Of a DNA stretch of 64,000 nt, positions 1 through 10,936 are shown in pieces. Positions within the stretch are counted from its first letter, which is position 1, and the number at the start of each line of letters is the position of its first letter. The translations under genes and the position numbers were made by a program. The stretch is from Porites lobata. Its lineage: Eukaryota > Cnidaria > Anthozoa > Scleractinia > Poritidae. The DNA is taken from positions 2,276,001 through 2,340,000 of the forward strand of contig CALNXK010000043.1 in assembly GCA_942486035.1 (NCBI GenBank), read 5' to 3'. The notes under the pieces are model-generated. The model saw nothing but the letters and a program-made list of their open reading frames with translations. It was not told the DNA's origin and searched no databases.

Positions 1-3000
1 GAAATCTTTTGTCTCATGGGCGCGACAAAATTATTGTTATGCATTTTGGATTCTATAGCTCCGAAAAAAATTCAAAGAACTAACAGCTAGGCTGTACTGA
101 TTAGATAGCTCTAAAATTATGTCACGTTGAATTCATTTCTCAGCGCCTAATCAAAAATACCTGCTTCTTTCCAATAAGGCACTAGTACTTACAGGTAAAA
201 ACAATTTGTGTGCGTCATTATTCTTTTCCTTCAAAAAATTTAATAAACTGTATCGCCTGGACCTTTCCTATGGGTAACATTTTTTGAGGAACGAAAAATT
301 ACTTATTTTGTGTTAGTGCCTAGAGAAAAATCGTTTTACCCTTTGAGCACCTGCCGCGAGTTAATTTGTACGCTGCATGATAGATTTTGTTCCCGAACTG
401 TTCATATTGAGCACTAAAAAACTCCTTAAAAGGAATTCACGCATTTTAACGAGCTTCAGGCGAGCTGTGACTCATCAAGGAGCAAGCACGTCTACTTGAA
501 AATGGCCTTGTTGAGGCTGTGAATGACTTAATTAATCCACGAAGAACGCCTGACACCATCTTGGGTATTGGATGTAAATTTTCTGTCTTTCCATTTAAAC
601 ATATATTGAAAGACACACTTTCCAATATCCAGGGGGAGAGGAAAAAAGACTTTAATACGTTACAACAATAAAACGAAAGGAGAATAAAAGTTTCATACAA
701 CCCGGGGCTAGATTTAAAGGCCACAATGTTTACTTTTTTGGTAGCTAAGGAGAAATTTGGCAAATGCCGAAACTGATTATATATATATGTAGGATGTTAT
801 ATTTGTTTTATTCTTTTCTTTTCGACAAGTGCTATTCATCGATAAGAAAACATTCGACGTTCTTAAGATGTGTTTTTCCTTGTCCCTTAGTTAAAAGGGT
901 TGTAAAAATTCCCCAGGAGATCCTGTATATGTAAGTTTCCAAAAGAACTATTCATTTGATGTTCTCGAGATTGGACTTAAAATTTCAAAGAAAATTGCCT
1001 CAAGTTTTACTCAAGGTACGTCCGAGATAATGGTCTTCAACTCAAAAAGCGTATGACTGTCTGACAAACTTCCTCCGCATATTTTAACGATTATAGGGTG
1101 TGGCTCCGGATTTTAACATAATTTTTTTTCTTTTATCGCTGGACTCCGCAGGGTTAAACATACTATTTATTGTACGTGATGAGTGTATATAGCAAAACAT
1201 GTAAAGAATATTCCTAAAATGGACAAAAGCGTGCGATTTTAGCAGTAAAAATATACCAGGATGTTGCTTATCTTATGAACGCGACCTTTTGAACATTGAG
1301 TGTCAACGATAAAGCAGAAAATTAGACTTCCAAAATGAATATCATATTCATGATTCACTGTTTTTTGCATATCGTTATCTGCTGATAAAGGTATCATCTG
1401 GTGCAAGTCAAGATATCTCGTGATATCTGCTCCATCAAAAATTTATGGTCCTTCTAGGGGCAATCCAGTTGACATATTTTGAACATAGATCAGCAATTTA
1501 TTCCTTGCACCTGTAGAAGACAATGGATCTTAGCTGAGCTCCAAAGTGCTGTTTGCCCGTTGTGAAGAGGAGATCTCCATGAAAAAGCACATAAACACTC
1601 GAGTCGTAACATTCAAATTGAACTTGAAAGCCTTCTAGAATACGTTTTTGCGCTAAATTCTGCTATCGTGAATATATCTACCGCGGCTCAACGGGGAGGG
1701 ACAATGCCATATATTTATGTTAGTTTGGTAAGATCAAGTGCTGGAATTAACATTTCGAAACATGCTGTGAAATTTTCTTAAAGCCTCCAGCTTAACATTG
1801 TTCCCTGCACTATGGCAAAATTAAGTTGAAAGTCACGAAATATTTCGTCGCGATTTGTCAAACTTGCTATCGGGCTTCATTTTTGTTGTCCACGAAAAAT
1901 AATTTTGTCAGCAGCCCCAGGAAACGCAAAAACAAACTGATTCACTGCAACCCGACCAAGAAGCCATAGACACGCTGCTGAAATTCGTCAGGGTTACAAG
2001 TTGTTTAACTGGTCACACGCTGCACTCACAGAAACTACTAGGAATAGGAAAATTTGGGGGGCAGATATGTTGGGAAGTTGATTATAACAAAACAGTTGTG
2101 ATCCGGTCTGCATTATGCACATGCATTTTAAAATTACTTTAGTTTCACTTCCCACAAAAAGAAAATATTTATCTTCACAAAACTTCAAGCACCCCATTTT
2201 AAATTGTATACTTTATACATTGCCCCTACTTGCTGGCTATAGCTCGCTAGAAAGTCTACACTATTCTGGCCAGTTTAACCTATTTAAAATTAGATTTTTG
2301 TACGTCACTCAAAGTTTGTATACCTTAAAGAACAAAGGGAGGGACTTCCAAGAGAAGAGATCCAAACTTTGAGGCTAGTATTTACCCTTCAGTGGCAATT
2401 ACAACCCCTATACTACTACATGAAAAATTTCTGCAATTTGATTGGCTTAGATTAGTGGTATTTCAGCTTAATTTGAAATACCTGCACGTGAAAATTACAG
2501 ACCTTTTGCCGGTAGTAGTATAAACAAATAAAGCATGATTTCGACGTGATATTTGGCATAAATACCACGAGTGATAGTTCAAAATTGTCTCAAATTTCAC
2601 TCGCCTAACATCCCGAGAAATTACGTATAACAATTTCGAAATATCACTCGTGGTATTTATCCCTAATATCACTACAAATCATGCTATTACCTATAGTAAC
2701 CTTAACCAAATTACTCTGAGACTGGCCATTGGACGTGGATTCATTTGTAGTACGCGCGTAAAGCCGTCACATTTTGCCATTAGATTGTTTTTAAGCTTTA
2801 AAAGTATATGATAACGTCCAACGGCCAAATGTGATGACTATATATAAGCGCGCATGCTGCACAGTGAATCCCGCCAGGTTTTCAACTCAGTCCTTTTTTG
2901 ATTCACAATTAAGAAACTCATCATTTTGCATGTTTTACAAATTACCATTTGCGCGTATTTACTTAAGGCGAATCGGAAAATATTTTTATTTTGTCTCTTC

Positions 3001-3389
3001 AATAGCCTGGGACCCGCCTCCTTGGTGGGGAAAAAAGAAAAAGTCGGCTGGAGCGCAATCTTCCATTTTTTTCCCTCGCGCGTTTCCTCGCGAGTTTTAC
3101 TCGTTCGTAGTTTCCAGGCACGTTGTGGGCGCGTCCGCCATGATGAAGGTTGGTTTTCACAGTCAGTTAAGACAAGTCAGAAAGTCGGGAAGGGACTGAC
3201 CATTAGAAAAGTTATGGGGGGAAGGGAAATTTTCAAGCCGCAGGAATTTTTTTCGTTATCAAATTCCTTGTATGAATTTCTTTTAGGCCATAGCATGAAA
3301 TTTTGGGGGGAATTTTTCTCATTTAATTTTCCCTATTGCGCGAATAATTTTTTTGTACTTGCCCCCCGCATAAGTTTTCTAATGGTCCG
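1..3389. other. Intergenic region, no gene recognised
   Basis: AT-rich sequence with only short open frames that resemble no family I know. It holds one copy of a two-module inverted-repeat element near 2410-2696 (listed separately). From about 2.93 kb a 165-codon open frame runs toward the GLB1 copy, but it is low complexity, matches nothing I recognise, and is probably chance. The last few hundred bases are likely promoter or 5' UTR of the downstream beta-galactosidase gene. Confidence 0.6.
2410..2696. mobile_element. MITE copy A (TACTACTAC-type, two inverted-repeat modules)
   Basis: The first module is bounded by TATACTACTACATGA and GTAGTAGTATAA, which are inverted. The second module is a palindrome around a GTGATATTTGG core facing its complement, with AGCATGATTT and AAATCATGCTATTAC at its sides. 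A clearly related copy lies at 24332-24607, colinear over the whole length with scattered substitutions and small indels. No transposase is encoded. This looks like a non-autonomous DNA transposon of unknown superfamily. Confidence 0.7.
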
Positions 3390-3398
3390 TCCGATCCC

Positions 3399-3506
3399 TA
3401 GCCTCCCACGCAGGCGTTTTTAGGGGAGCTCGTATTTCTTCCCTCCCCAGGGAAGAGGGGAGGGACGAAATACGAGTTCCTTTGAAAACGCCTGCGTGGG
3501 AGGCTA
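3399..3506. mobile_element. Hairpin MITE with 9-bp target duplication (family H, copy 1)
   Basis: A nearly perfect 108-bp palindrome starts TAGCCTCCCACGCAGGCG and ends with its complement. It is flanked on both sides by TCCGATCCC (3390-3398 and 3507-3515), a perfect 9-bp target-site duplication. It lies about 160 bp upstream of the GLB1 start codon, so it may be in the promoter or 5' UTR. The ends resemble the hairpins at 52440-52530 and 54062-54215. Confidence 0.85.
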
Positions 3507-3664
3507 TCCGATCCCTAAACCTCTGGTATTTTAAGTTAAAGTCCTTCTGATCTTGAGCGTGACTTGCGTGAGTTCTATTAAGTGTACAACGAGTTTGTCA
3601 CGAGATTTACAAACTCACCAAAAATCAGATGATTTTCAAACCGTCGTTTCAAAACTGTGTAACA

Positions 3665-5596
3665 ATGGCTATGGGAAGTCTCTTTGTTTTCTTCTTGGCC
3701 TCACTGTGCGCATTACAAAAGGTTGATTCCAAATCTTTCACTATTGACTTCGAGAACGATCGTTTCTTAAAAGATGGTGAACCTTTCCGGTACATATCAG
3801 GTGACTTCCATTACTTCAGAGTGCCCCGTTTCTATTGGAAAGACAGGCTCATGAAAATGAAAGCAGGTGGTTTAAACACAGTGCAGACCTACATCGCTTG
3901 GAATGTTCACGAACCAGCCCAGGGAAACTACAACTTTGAAGGCGATGCAGATCTTGTGAGTTTTATTGAGCTCGCTAACAGCGTTGGTCTTTTGGTCATA
4001 GTGAGAGCAGGGCCTTTCATTTGCGCTGAATGGGATTTTGGCGGATTTCCAGCTTGGTTATTGAAAGATCCATCCATCACGTTAAGGTCATCAAAGGACA
4101 GACGTTATCTTGACGCAGTGGACACATGGATGTCTGTAGTACTCCCCAAACTCAAGCCACTGCTGTACGCAAACGGAGGGCCCATCATATCAGTACAAGT
4201 CGAGAATGAGTATGGGAGCTCCTTGGTGTGTGACCATGACTATATGAAACATTTAGAGCAGTTATTCCGCAAGTATTTAGGCAATGATGTTATTCTTTTT
4301 ACAGTTGACAGTGACTGGCAATTCCTCCTTGCATGTGGTACAATACCCTCTCTTTACGCGACTGTGGATTTTGGACCGGAGGTTGACCCAGAAGAGGCTT
4401 TTGCGGTGATGCGCAAATTTACCCCAAAGGGACCCCTGGTAAATTCTGAGTTTTACACTGGGTGGATAGACTACTGGGGTGAAAAGCATCAAACAAAATC
4501 AGCTTCAGTGGTTGCTAAATCGCTCGACAAGATCCTGTCCATGAATGCGTCTGTCAATTTCTACATGTTTGAGGATGGTACTAACTTCGGATTTATGAGT
4601 GGCGCAAATTTGAATTTAATCTTGTACAAACCAATACCGACCAGCTATGTCTATGATGCTCCTTTGACGGAAGCAGGTGACGTGGGAACTAAATTTCACG
4701 TCATACGAAAGACCATTTCCAATCACGAGAACATACCAGAGATTCCCATTCCACCAAACACGACCAAGTTCGCTTATGGTAAGATTCAGATGACCCCACT
4801 TTCGACGTTCCTTGACGCCGTGCCAAAACTTTCTGCCCATGGTCCTGTGAATTCAACTTTCCCCTTAACTATGGAACAAATTGGTCAGAACTATGGCTTT
4901 GTTCTCTACCGCACGGAAATTCCAAAAGCGTTCATTAACACCACTGTCACTTTGGAATTCACTAGTTTAGTCCGCGACAGAGCAATTATTTTTGTAGGGA
5001 AAACCCGCCAAGCAACATTATTCCGTCGGCCGGGACAGAAAAGTGCCACCCTTCACATTGAAACAAATTTGCAGCTAGATATTCTGGTTGAGAATACAGG
5101 GAGGATAAACGCAGGCATAAGGATGGTGGATCCTAAAGGAATTTTCGGAAACGTTACTTTACAAAAAACGCCGCTTCGTAACTGGCAAATATATCCCATA
5201 GACTTGAACAATGTCGTGTCAGGGCCTTCAAACGTCGCCAAGAATTTTCCTACAAAACATAACCCCCTTTCAACCAACGCATTTACTCCTACGTTATATC
5301 ATGGTGTGATTCCGAATGGAAATGGGTCGTTTGACACTTTTCTTCAACTTCCTGGATGGAGTAAGGGGCAGGCATTTGTAAATGGATTTAATGTAGGTCG
5401 TTATTGGCCTGTAGTTGGCCCACAACAGACTCTGTTTGTGCCGGCAAACGTGCTGTCACTCAACAGGAATCCAGCCAGTATAGTGTTACTGGAGCTGGAT
5501 AGTTCTCCGTGTGTAAATCCAAAGACATGTTTCGTAAAATTTGTTGCAGAGCCATCAATAAATGGGCCAGTTCATCCTATAGGCGGTCACCCCTGA
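3665..5596 (+). CDS. GLB1: Acid beta-galactosidase-like protein, GH35 (copy 1, intronless)
   Basis: Single-exon gene of 643 codons plus stop from the preferred start at 3665 (an in-frame ATG at 3629 adds 12 residues). The 3665 start has A at -3 and G at +4 and begins directly at a signal peptide (residues 1 to about 22). GH35 enzymes remove terminal beta-galactose from glycans and glycolipids, usually in lysosomes. The GH35 TIM barrel follows: YISGDFHYFRVPRFYWKDR, the CAEWDFGG motif, acid/base Glu182 in VENEYG, and nucleophile Glu262 in NSEFYTG. C-terminal jelly-roll domains end with GWSKGQAFVNGFNVGRYWP. Two oddities sit beside the active site: FEDGTNFG (Glu303-Asp304) replaces the usual xGGTNFG, and SYVYDAP has Val329 where the family has Asp. 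The paralogue at 8401-10335 keeps both motifs. Activity of copy 1 is therefore uncertain. Absence of introns suggests a retroposed ancestor (inference). Confidence 0.95.
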   Translation: MAMGSLFVFFLASLCALQKVDSKSFTIDFENDRFLKDGEPFRYISGDFHYFRVPRFYWKDRLMKMKAGGLNTVQTYIAWNVHEPAQGNYNFEGDADLVSFIELANSVGLLVIVRAGPFICAEWDFGGFPAWLLKDPSITLRSSKDRRYLDAVDTWMSVVLPKLKPLLYANGGPIISVQVENEYGSSLVCDHDYMKHLEQLFRKYLGNDVILFTVDSDWQFLLACGTIPSLYATVDFGPEVDPEEAFAVMRKFTPKGPLVNSEFYTGWIDYWGEKHQTKSASVVAKSLDKILSMNASVNFYMFEDGTNFGFMSGANLNLILYKPIPTSYVYDAPLTEAGDVGTKFHVIRKTISNHENIPEIPIPPNTTKFAYGKIQMTPLSTFLDAVPKLSAHGPVNSTFPLTMEQIGQNYGFVLYRTEIPKAFINTTVTLEFTSLVRDRAIIFVGKTRQATLFRRPGQKSATLHIETNLQLDILVENTGRINAGIRMVDPKGIFGNVTLQKTPLRNWQIYPIDLNNVVSGPSNVAKNFPTKHNPLSTNAFTPTLYHGVIPNGNGSFDTFLQLPGWSKGQAFVNGFNVGRYWPVVGPQQTLFVPANVLSLNRNPASIVLLELDSSPCVNPKTCFVKFVAEPSINGPVHPIGGHP

Positions 5597-5880
5597 GTTA
5601 GCGAAAGAAATCAGCATGATTAAGATAAAGAGTTCCCACACTGATCTGACACCGAAACTATTATCAGTAATTTGTATTTAATAGCATAGCCTAGACAAAA
5701 CTGTTTAATTCTCTAAAGTATTACTCTCGCACATCACTGGCATCATCGTTAATGGTATTGCCCCTTTCCGAGAGTTTTTCCGAGATGGGTGTGCCATGGG
5801 CAACTACTCTTGTATCCAGATCTCCCACGTAAGACAGAGCCGGTAACATCTGGGTAGGAGATTAGGGGGAAAGTTCTTGC

Positions 5881-5886
5881 AATAAA
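5881..5886 (+). terminator. Candidate poly(A) signal of GLB1 copy 1
   Basis: AATAAA lies 285 bp after the stop codon. It is a candidate only; no transcript evidence is available. Confidence 0.4.
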
Positions 5887-6540
5887 TTTGACGATAAGAA
5901 TCAAAATGTATTAGTGCCATGGAAACTGAGTCGGTTCCTGATCGAAAATAGGCACAACTTCATGTAGCACTTTACAATATATAATTTACTGATCATACTA
6001 AGTCAGTGGAAACAAGTTTAAGGACAAGTCGTTCGATACCTCATCACCGAAAATAGTCAGTTTGCAAAAAAGAGTTAGATGCAAAGCGAACATTGAATTA
6101 ATTGAACATTGACGTGTGAAACAAATTAGAAACCTAAACTGAAATATATAAAATGATCTAATAGTTTGATTTGTGTGTTTGCTTACTTGTCTTCTCCATG
6201 ACCAACGTGCGCGTAGATCCTTGTTTCTCGATCATGGCCATTTCTTGACGTCTGTTTATACCGCTTAGAACTTTTACTCACTATATATATAGTGTTCAAA
6301 CCGTGAACCAACTGAAGTTTTCCCCATTCAGAATGTAAAGAGAAGGCAGCTTTGCCATAGATATGTTTGTATGGTGCGGGCGGAAAGGTGAAATACGCTA
6401 TCTTCAGTCGCTCTGAAACCTCCAAAAACTGGGCGAAATCAGTCCCTTGACGTTATCACCAGTTCTTCGAAAGGTATGGGCTCATAGACGCATAATATTT
6501 GCCAGGAATTTAATATATTAACTAACAATGCAAAACTTAT

Positions 6541-6939
6541 CAGGGGCACCCAACGTCAATTTTCGGAAAATGATCTGTTCGGAAGACGATTTGAGATCTA
6601 GAATTTTCGGAACATTTGCTGTAATATTTCTTGCTTGCCTGCCTCTCCTAGGATTTTCGAACATCTAAAAAATGGTATAATTGCCCATTTTTAACGGATT
6701 TTTACCCTAAAAAGGTCACCTAGAATTTTCGGGAGCCTTTCTTCTGGCTGGAATTTTCGAAGAGGTAAGTTTTGATCCCTATAATTTTCGGATCACTAGA
6801 CTTTCAGCGAGGAAATCCGAACAGATGAAAAATTTTTAGGGGATAAAAATATGCCTATATCTACCGTTTAAATACTAAAATACGTTTAACAATGCTTTGT
6901 TTAAGTGGTTTTGCACTATATTCTCGTTGGGTGCCCCTG
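6541..6939. mobile_element. hAT-like MITE with repeated AATTTTCGGA motifs
   Basis: Perfect 15-bp terminal inverted repeats, CAGGGGCACCCAACG on the left (6541-6555) and its complement on the right (6925-6939). The CAGGG start is typical of hAT ends. An ATTTTCG-containing decamer resembling AATTTTCGGA recurs about six times inside. The flanks (ACTTAT and ACTTAATT) give at best an imperfect 8-bp duplication. No transposase frame is present. Confidence 0.75.
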
Positions 6940-7670
6940 ACTTAATTGAAGTCAGAATTTCGAAACCATTACACCCACGGTTTTCTTTTAAATAATTTGC
7001 AGATGATGAGTGAAGAGGACCTAGCAAGGAACCTGTACGAGAAAATAAAACTGTGAAATCAGAAAAGCGAGCTGATAGAGTGTACAGATGAGCTTCACCA
7101 AGAGACCACGAAAGTGCCCAACAGTTCCCGAGTGTTCTTTAATATTCCTTATAAGTCTCCACAGAGGAAATAGAGTCTTAAAAAAGGGAAAAAAACGGTG
7201 CGCGCTCGTATAGATGAAGTTAGCCCACGTGCCGATACATCTCAAGAGAGAATTATTCTTTGTTGAAAACTCGATGAAACCGCTTGACTTACAGCGCGTT
7301 AAAAATGAATACGATCAAGAGAGGATAGACCGGCTCTATCCTCAACAATCCCTGAGTAGCGCAGACCCAGTTGCTTGTTCAGTGGATTTGATTTATCGGT
7401 ATATCGCACGCATGGCAGGCTTAACAAGGCTAGCAGCGAAACTGAGCGTCTTCATCTAAGATGGAAAGTCCACATTGATCCAGAATGCTTAAAAGAGACA
7501 AAAAGGCTGTCTCAGTATGCGGCTAAGTGCTGTACAAACGTTTTTTACATGGCTGAATCCGCGAGTGGAGGGGGAAAGATGAAGTAAATCCTGTGTTCGC
7601 GGGCGTTGTTCCCGCGAGAAAAAGTTCTCTTTTTGGGCATATTAAAAATCCTTCAATGACCGCGCTTTTA

Positions 7671-7718
7671 CGGTCAAGATGGCTAAATTATATTGACCTC
7701 GTTCATTTCAAGCGTTTT

Positions 7719-7749
<31 letters not shown>

Positions 7750-7791
7750 AAGAAACGAACTTAGTTAACATCTAGCCATCTTGACCAAACG
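7671..7791. repeat. Short inverted-repeat element
   Basis: CGGTCAAGATGGCTA at 7671-7685 faces its near complement TAGCCATCTTGACC starting at 7773. The centre is rich in CG and TC dinucleotides. It is probably a fragment or small copy of a MITE; target duplication is not clear. Confidence 0.55.
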
Positions 7792-8400
7792 TTGGTCAAG
7801 CGTCAAATTGTATGTTAGAAACTTCCATTGTGGGATGTGGTTACCATGGTACAGTAGTAGACTCAAATGTTTTCCATGCATTCGTTCCAGACATTCTAGT
7901 TATCAGAAAATGTTATGCCATCTGTTCTAAAAATAAACTACTAAGATCGGACTTCACTGGCTAGTATTTAATTAGTTGTAACTACCGAATTGATTCAATA
8001 AAAAATGGACTTTTACTTGTATCTGTAAGCTTCTTTATGGGTTTACGGTCATCTCACCACTAACAAAATCAATGGTTTGGTGGCGAGGTGACCAGATAAC
8101 GCACCCTTTCTTTGATCCACTACTTTGACTAAACTGGATTTTGCCGTGAAGGACCATCATACCTTTAGGATTAATAGAAACGTAAAGCCTTATGCATAAA
8201 AAATTATTTCAGTAACTTATGGAATTCGTTTTCTTGCAAGGTCTACCTTGTATACTAGTATTTAACAAAACAACGTTACCAAAACCCGCTGCGTATTTGA
8301 TTTCCTCACTCATGGTCACTGGCAGGCTGTCTTCTGCATTATTTCATATTAATGGTGAAAATCATTGCAGAGTGTTTTTCAGAAAAAATATGGCATTCAT

Positions 8401-10335
8401 TCATTTTGATATGGGGTGAACAGTTCCATTTATAGATGGAGTTGACACAAATTCAACATAACAAGATTCTGGAAGTTCACATGGAGCACCATCCAACTCA
8501 AATAAAAGAACACTGGCAGTTTTCTGCTTGAGTGATATTACATTTGCTGGTACAAACAGAGTGATCTGTGGACCAATCACAGGCCAGTAGTGACCCAAAT
8601 TAAAGCCGTTTACAAATGCTTGCCCTTTACTCCATCCAGGAAGGTGAAGAAATGTGTCGTATGAGGAATTTACAGGAAATTCTCCATAGAAAAAAGAAGG
8701 AGCAAAATCATAATCCTTGTTAGCTAAACCACTAATATTTTTATCAGGATTCCAAGGAAAGTCAAAAGCACCTGAAAACAGATTTTCTAAGTTAACAGAA
8801 TAAATCTGCCAGTTCATAAGGACTTTACCATTTAAGGTAATATTTCCCAGGATTCCTTTAGGCTCCGCCAGACCACCATTGCATCTACCCATATTCTCAA
8901 CCAGAACATCAAGCTGTAAAAAGATCCCAATGTTCAGAACAACAGCTTGATCTCCAGGATGACGGAACAAAACTGCTTTGCGAATTTTTCCTACAAAAAT
9001 AATGGCCCGGTCACGTGCTAAACTACTGATATTTAAGACAACAGTTGACTGAGCAAACTGTACAGGAATTTGTGTTCGGTAAAGAATGAATCCATAGCTT
9101 TGTCCAAGCTTTTCCATGGCCAAAGGAAATGTTGAATTCACGGGGCCATGAGGAGCAGAAAGCTTTGGCACAGCATCAAGGAAGGTTGAAAGTTGGGTCA
9201 TTTGAACTTTACCATATGCAAACTTTGTGGTGTTTGGTGGGATGGGAATCTCAGGTATTTTCTCATACTTGGCAATTGTCTCTCGCAGGATGTGAAACTT
9301 TGTAGTTGTATCACCAGCTTCTGTCAAAGGAGCATCATAATCATAGCTTGTAATACTCGGCAATAAACCTTTAACTTGATTGTACCCTGCACCATTCATG
9401 AAACCAAAGTTTGTACCTCCCATGTACATGTAAAAGTTGACAGACGCATTCATCAATAACATCTTGTCAAATGTCTTAGCAACAATTTCTGCAGACCTTG
9501 TTTGATGAGGTACACTCCACACATCTAGCCACCCTGGGTAAAATTCAGTGTTTACAAGTGGCCCCCTGGGGGAGTATTTGCGCATAACTGAAAATGCTTT
9601 TTCTGGGTCGGTTTTAGAACCAAAATCTATTGTGGCATATAGAGAGGGGATAGACCCACACTTTAAAAGGGACTCACTGTCACCATCTACAGTAAACAGA
9701 ATTACGTCATTACCAAGGTGTTCACGGAAAACCTGTTCGAGAAACTGTAGATATGCGTGATCACAGGCAAAATAATACCCATATTCATTTTCAACTTGGA
9801 CAGAAATGATGGGGCCTCCATTCGAGTAAAGCAATGGCTTGAGTTTTGGTAAAAGTACGCTCATCCAGGACTCAACATAGGACAGGTATTCCTTATTGTC
9901 CGTCGATCTTAAAATGATCGACGAATTTTTCTTTAACAACCAAGGGGGATACCCGCCAAACTCCCATTCCGCACAAATATAAGGACCAGCTCGGATGATG
10001 ACCAGAAGTCCGAGGTTGTTCGCCATTTTAATGAAACTCACAAGATCTGCATCACCCTCAAAGTTGAACTGGCCATGAACTGGTTCGTGAATATTCCAAG
10101 CGATGTAAGTCTGGACCGCGTTCAAACCGCCTGCTTTCATTTTCAACAGTCTGTCTTTCCAATAGAAACGGGGCACCCTAAAGTAATGGAAGCATCCAGA
10201 AATGTAACGAAAAGGTTTGCCATCTTTGAGAAAACAGTTGTTCTCGTAATCTATAGCGAAAGATCGTGCCTCGGAAAGATGTGACGTGCACAGGAAGGTT
10301 AATAAAACAAGGAACAGGGTAATAATGACGGCCAT
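8401..10335 (-). CDS. GLB1: Acid beta-galactosidase-like protein, GH35 (copy 2, intronless)
   Basis: Single-exon gene, 644 aa, with start codon at 10335. Residues 1-23 form a signal peptide (hydrophobic core LFLVLLTFLC, then SEA before ARSFAIDY). The catalytic barrel has acid/base Glu184 in VENEYG and nucleophile Glu264 in NTEFYPG. The substrate-loop motifs are intact: MGGTNFGFMNGA and SYDYDAPLTEAG, with Asp332. Copy 1 carries changes at both places. The C-terminal half ends with GWSKGQAFVNGFNLGHYWP. Length is close to vertebrate GLB1 and GLB1L (about 650-680 aa). Sequence is nearer the acid GLB1/GLB1L group than GLB1L2/3. Expected role: lysosomal removal of terminal galactose. The gene is divergent from calnexin with 601 bp between the start codons, and convergent with copy 1. 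Confidence 0.97.
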   Translation of the reverse strand: MAVIITLFLVLLTFLCTSHLSEARSFAIDYENNCFLKDGKPFRYISGCFHYFRVPRFYWKDRLLKMKAGGLNAVQTYIAWNIHEPVHGQFNFEGDADLVSFIKMANNLGLLVIIRAGPYICAEWEFGGYPPWLLKKNSSIILRSTDNKEYLSYVESWMSVLLPKLKPLLYSNGGPIISVQVENEYGYYFACDHAYLQFLEQVFREHLGNDVILFTVDGDSESLLKCGSIPSLYATIDFGSKTDPEKAFSVMRKYSPRGPLVNTEFYPGWLDVWSVPHQTRSAEIVAKTFDKMLLMNASVNFYMYMGGTNFGFMNGAGYNQVKGLLPSITSYDYDAPLTEAGDTTTKFHILRETIAKYEKIPEIPIPPNTTKFAYGKVQMTQLSTFLDAVPKLSAPHGPVNSTFPLAMEKLGQSYGFILYRTQIPVQFAQSTVVLNISSLARDRAIIFVGKIRKAVLFRHPGDQAVVLNIGIFLQLDVLVENMGRCNGGLAEPKGILGNITLNGKVLMNWQIYSVNLENLFSGAFDFPWNPDKNISGLANKDYDFAPSFFYGEFPVNSSYDTFLHLPGWSKGQAFVNGFNLGHYWPVIGPQITLFVPANVISLKQKTASVLLFELDGAPCELPESCYVEFVSTPSINGTVHPISK

Positions 10336-10936
10336 ATTGGTTCTAGCCTGATACTCAGCCGTCCGACGTCGTTCGCGGTCCCTTTCGCTTCCTCGCTTCC
10401 GCTACCTCGGACGTCTGAGAATTGGTTGTCGCAATGAATGGTTTAGATCTGTCACGCAATTGCAGGTCCCCGCATAAGTAACCTGTGCACGCCATGCTCT
10501 CAGATAGCCGGGACGTCGCGAAAATACAGGCTACTGAATCTGTAGCAATCAACAGGGCGTATCCAGAAAATATACAGCAAGTGTAGACACTTGCTAGGCA
10601 AATAGATGCTATATATTTTACTGAGAATTCTTTAAAGATATTACAAACTTTGAAAAAGAAACAAAAGTAAAATTGGTTTGCCTGTGTTGTGCCAATCCGC
10701 CGGATAATACAAATCCTATGATTGGCTAATAGACCACAGCGGGTCCAGTCTTTCACGGAGCACAAGCCATGTGTCCTTCCTTTGACCATTCAATTTCATC
10801 CACGCGTCCAATTTTAAATTTCTCTCTGTCCTTATTTTAGCGGCTTGGCTCCTCAACGGTTTTACTCCGAACCTAAAATTCTATAAACCTTCGACTAGGC
10901 CTCGAAATATTAATCGTAGCTAAACTGTTTTTCATC
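10336..10936. promoter_or_regulatory. Divergent intergenic region, possible bidirectional promoter
   Basis: Only 601 bp separate the start codons of the minus-strand GLB1 copy and calnexin, so both promoters and 5' UTRs must share this stretch unless distant 5' exons exist. It contains several CG dinucleotides near the GLB1 side (around 10360-10420). A 144-codon minus-strand open frame here (10355-10789) has no recognisable similarity and I treat it as non-coding. Confidence 0.5.

Larger units (their letters stand above)
5597..8400. other. Region between the convergent GLB1 copies
   Basis: An AATAAA at 5881-5886 could end the plus-strand GLB1 transcript. The region holds a hAT-like MITE (6541-6939) and a short inverted repeat (7671-7791). 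Open frames around 7214-7587 switch frame near 7430 and match nothing I recognise; they could be a decayed gene fragment or chance. Confidence 0.6.

Noticed and set aside
2926..3423. 165-codon plus-strand open frame before GLB1 copy 1
   Set aside because: Low-complexity Phe/Ser-rich translation with no family resemblance; overlaps another open frame and ends inside the hairpin MITE.
7214..7587. Two overlapping open frames that could form a frameshifted gene
   Set aside because: No recognisable domain in either frame and no splice logic; left as possible decayed sequence only.
3665..10335. Processed pseudogene status for the GLB1 copies
   Set aside because: Both are full length, open, have signal peptides and keep both catalytic glutamates; I see no poly(A) tract or flanking duplication.
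10355..10789. 144-codon minus-strand open frame between GLB1 copy 2 and calnexin
   Set aside because: Lies in the shared upstream region, Cys/Arg-rich without family features; more likely promoter or 5' UTR.
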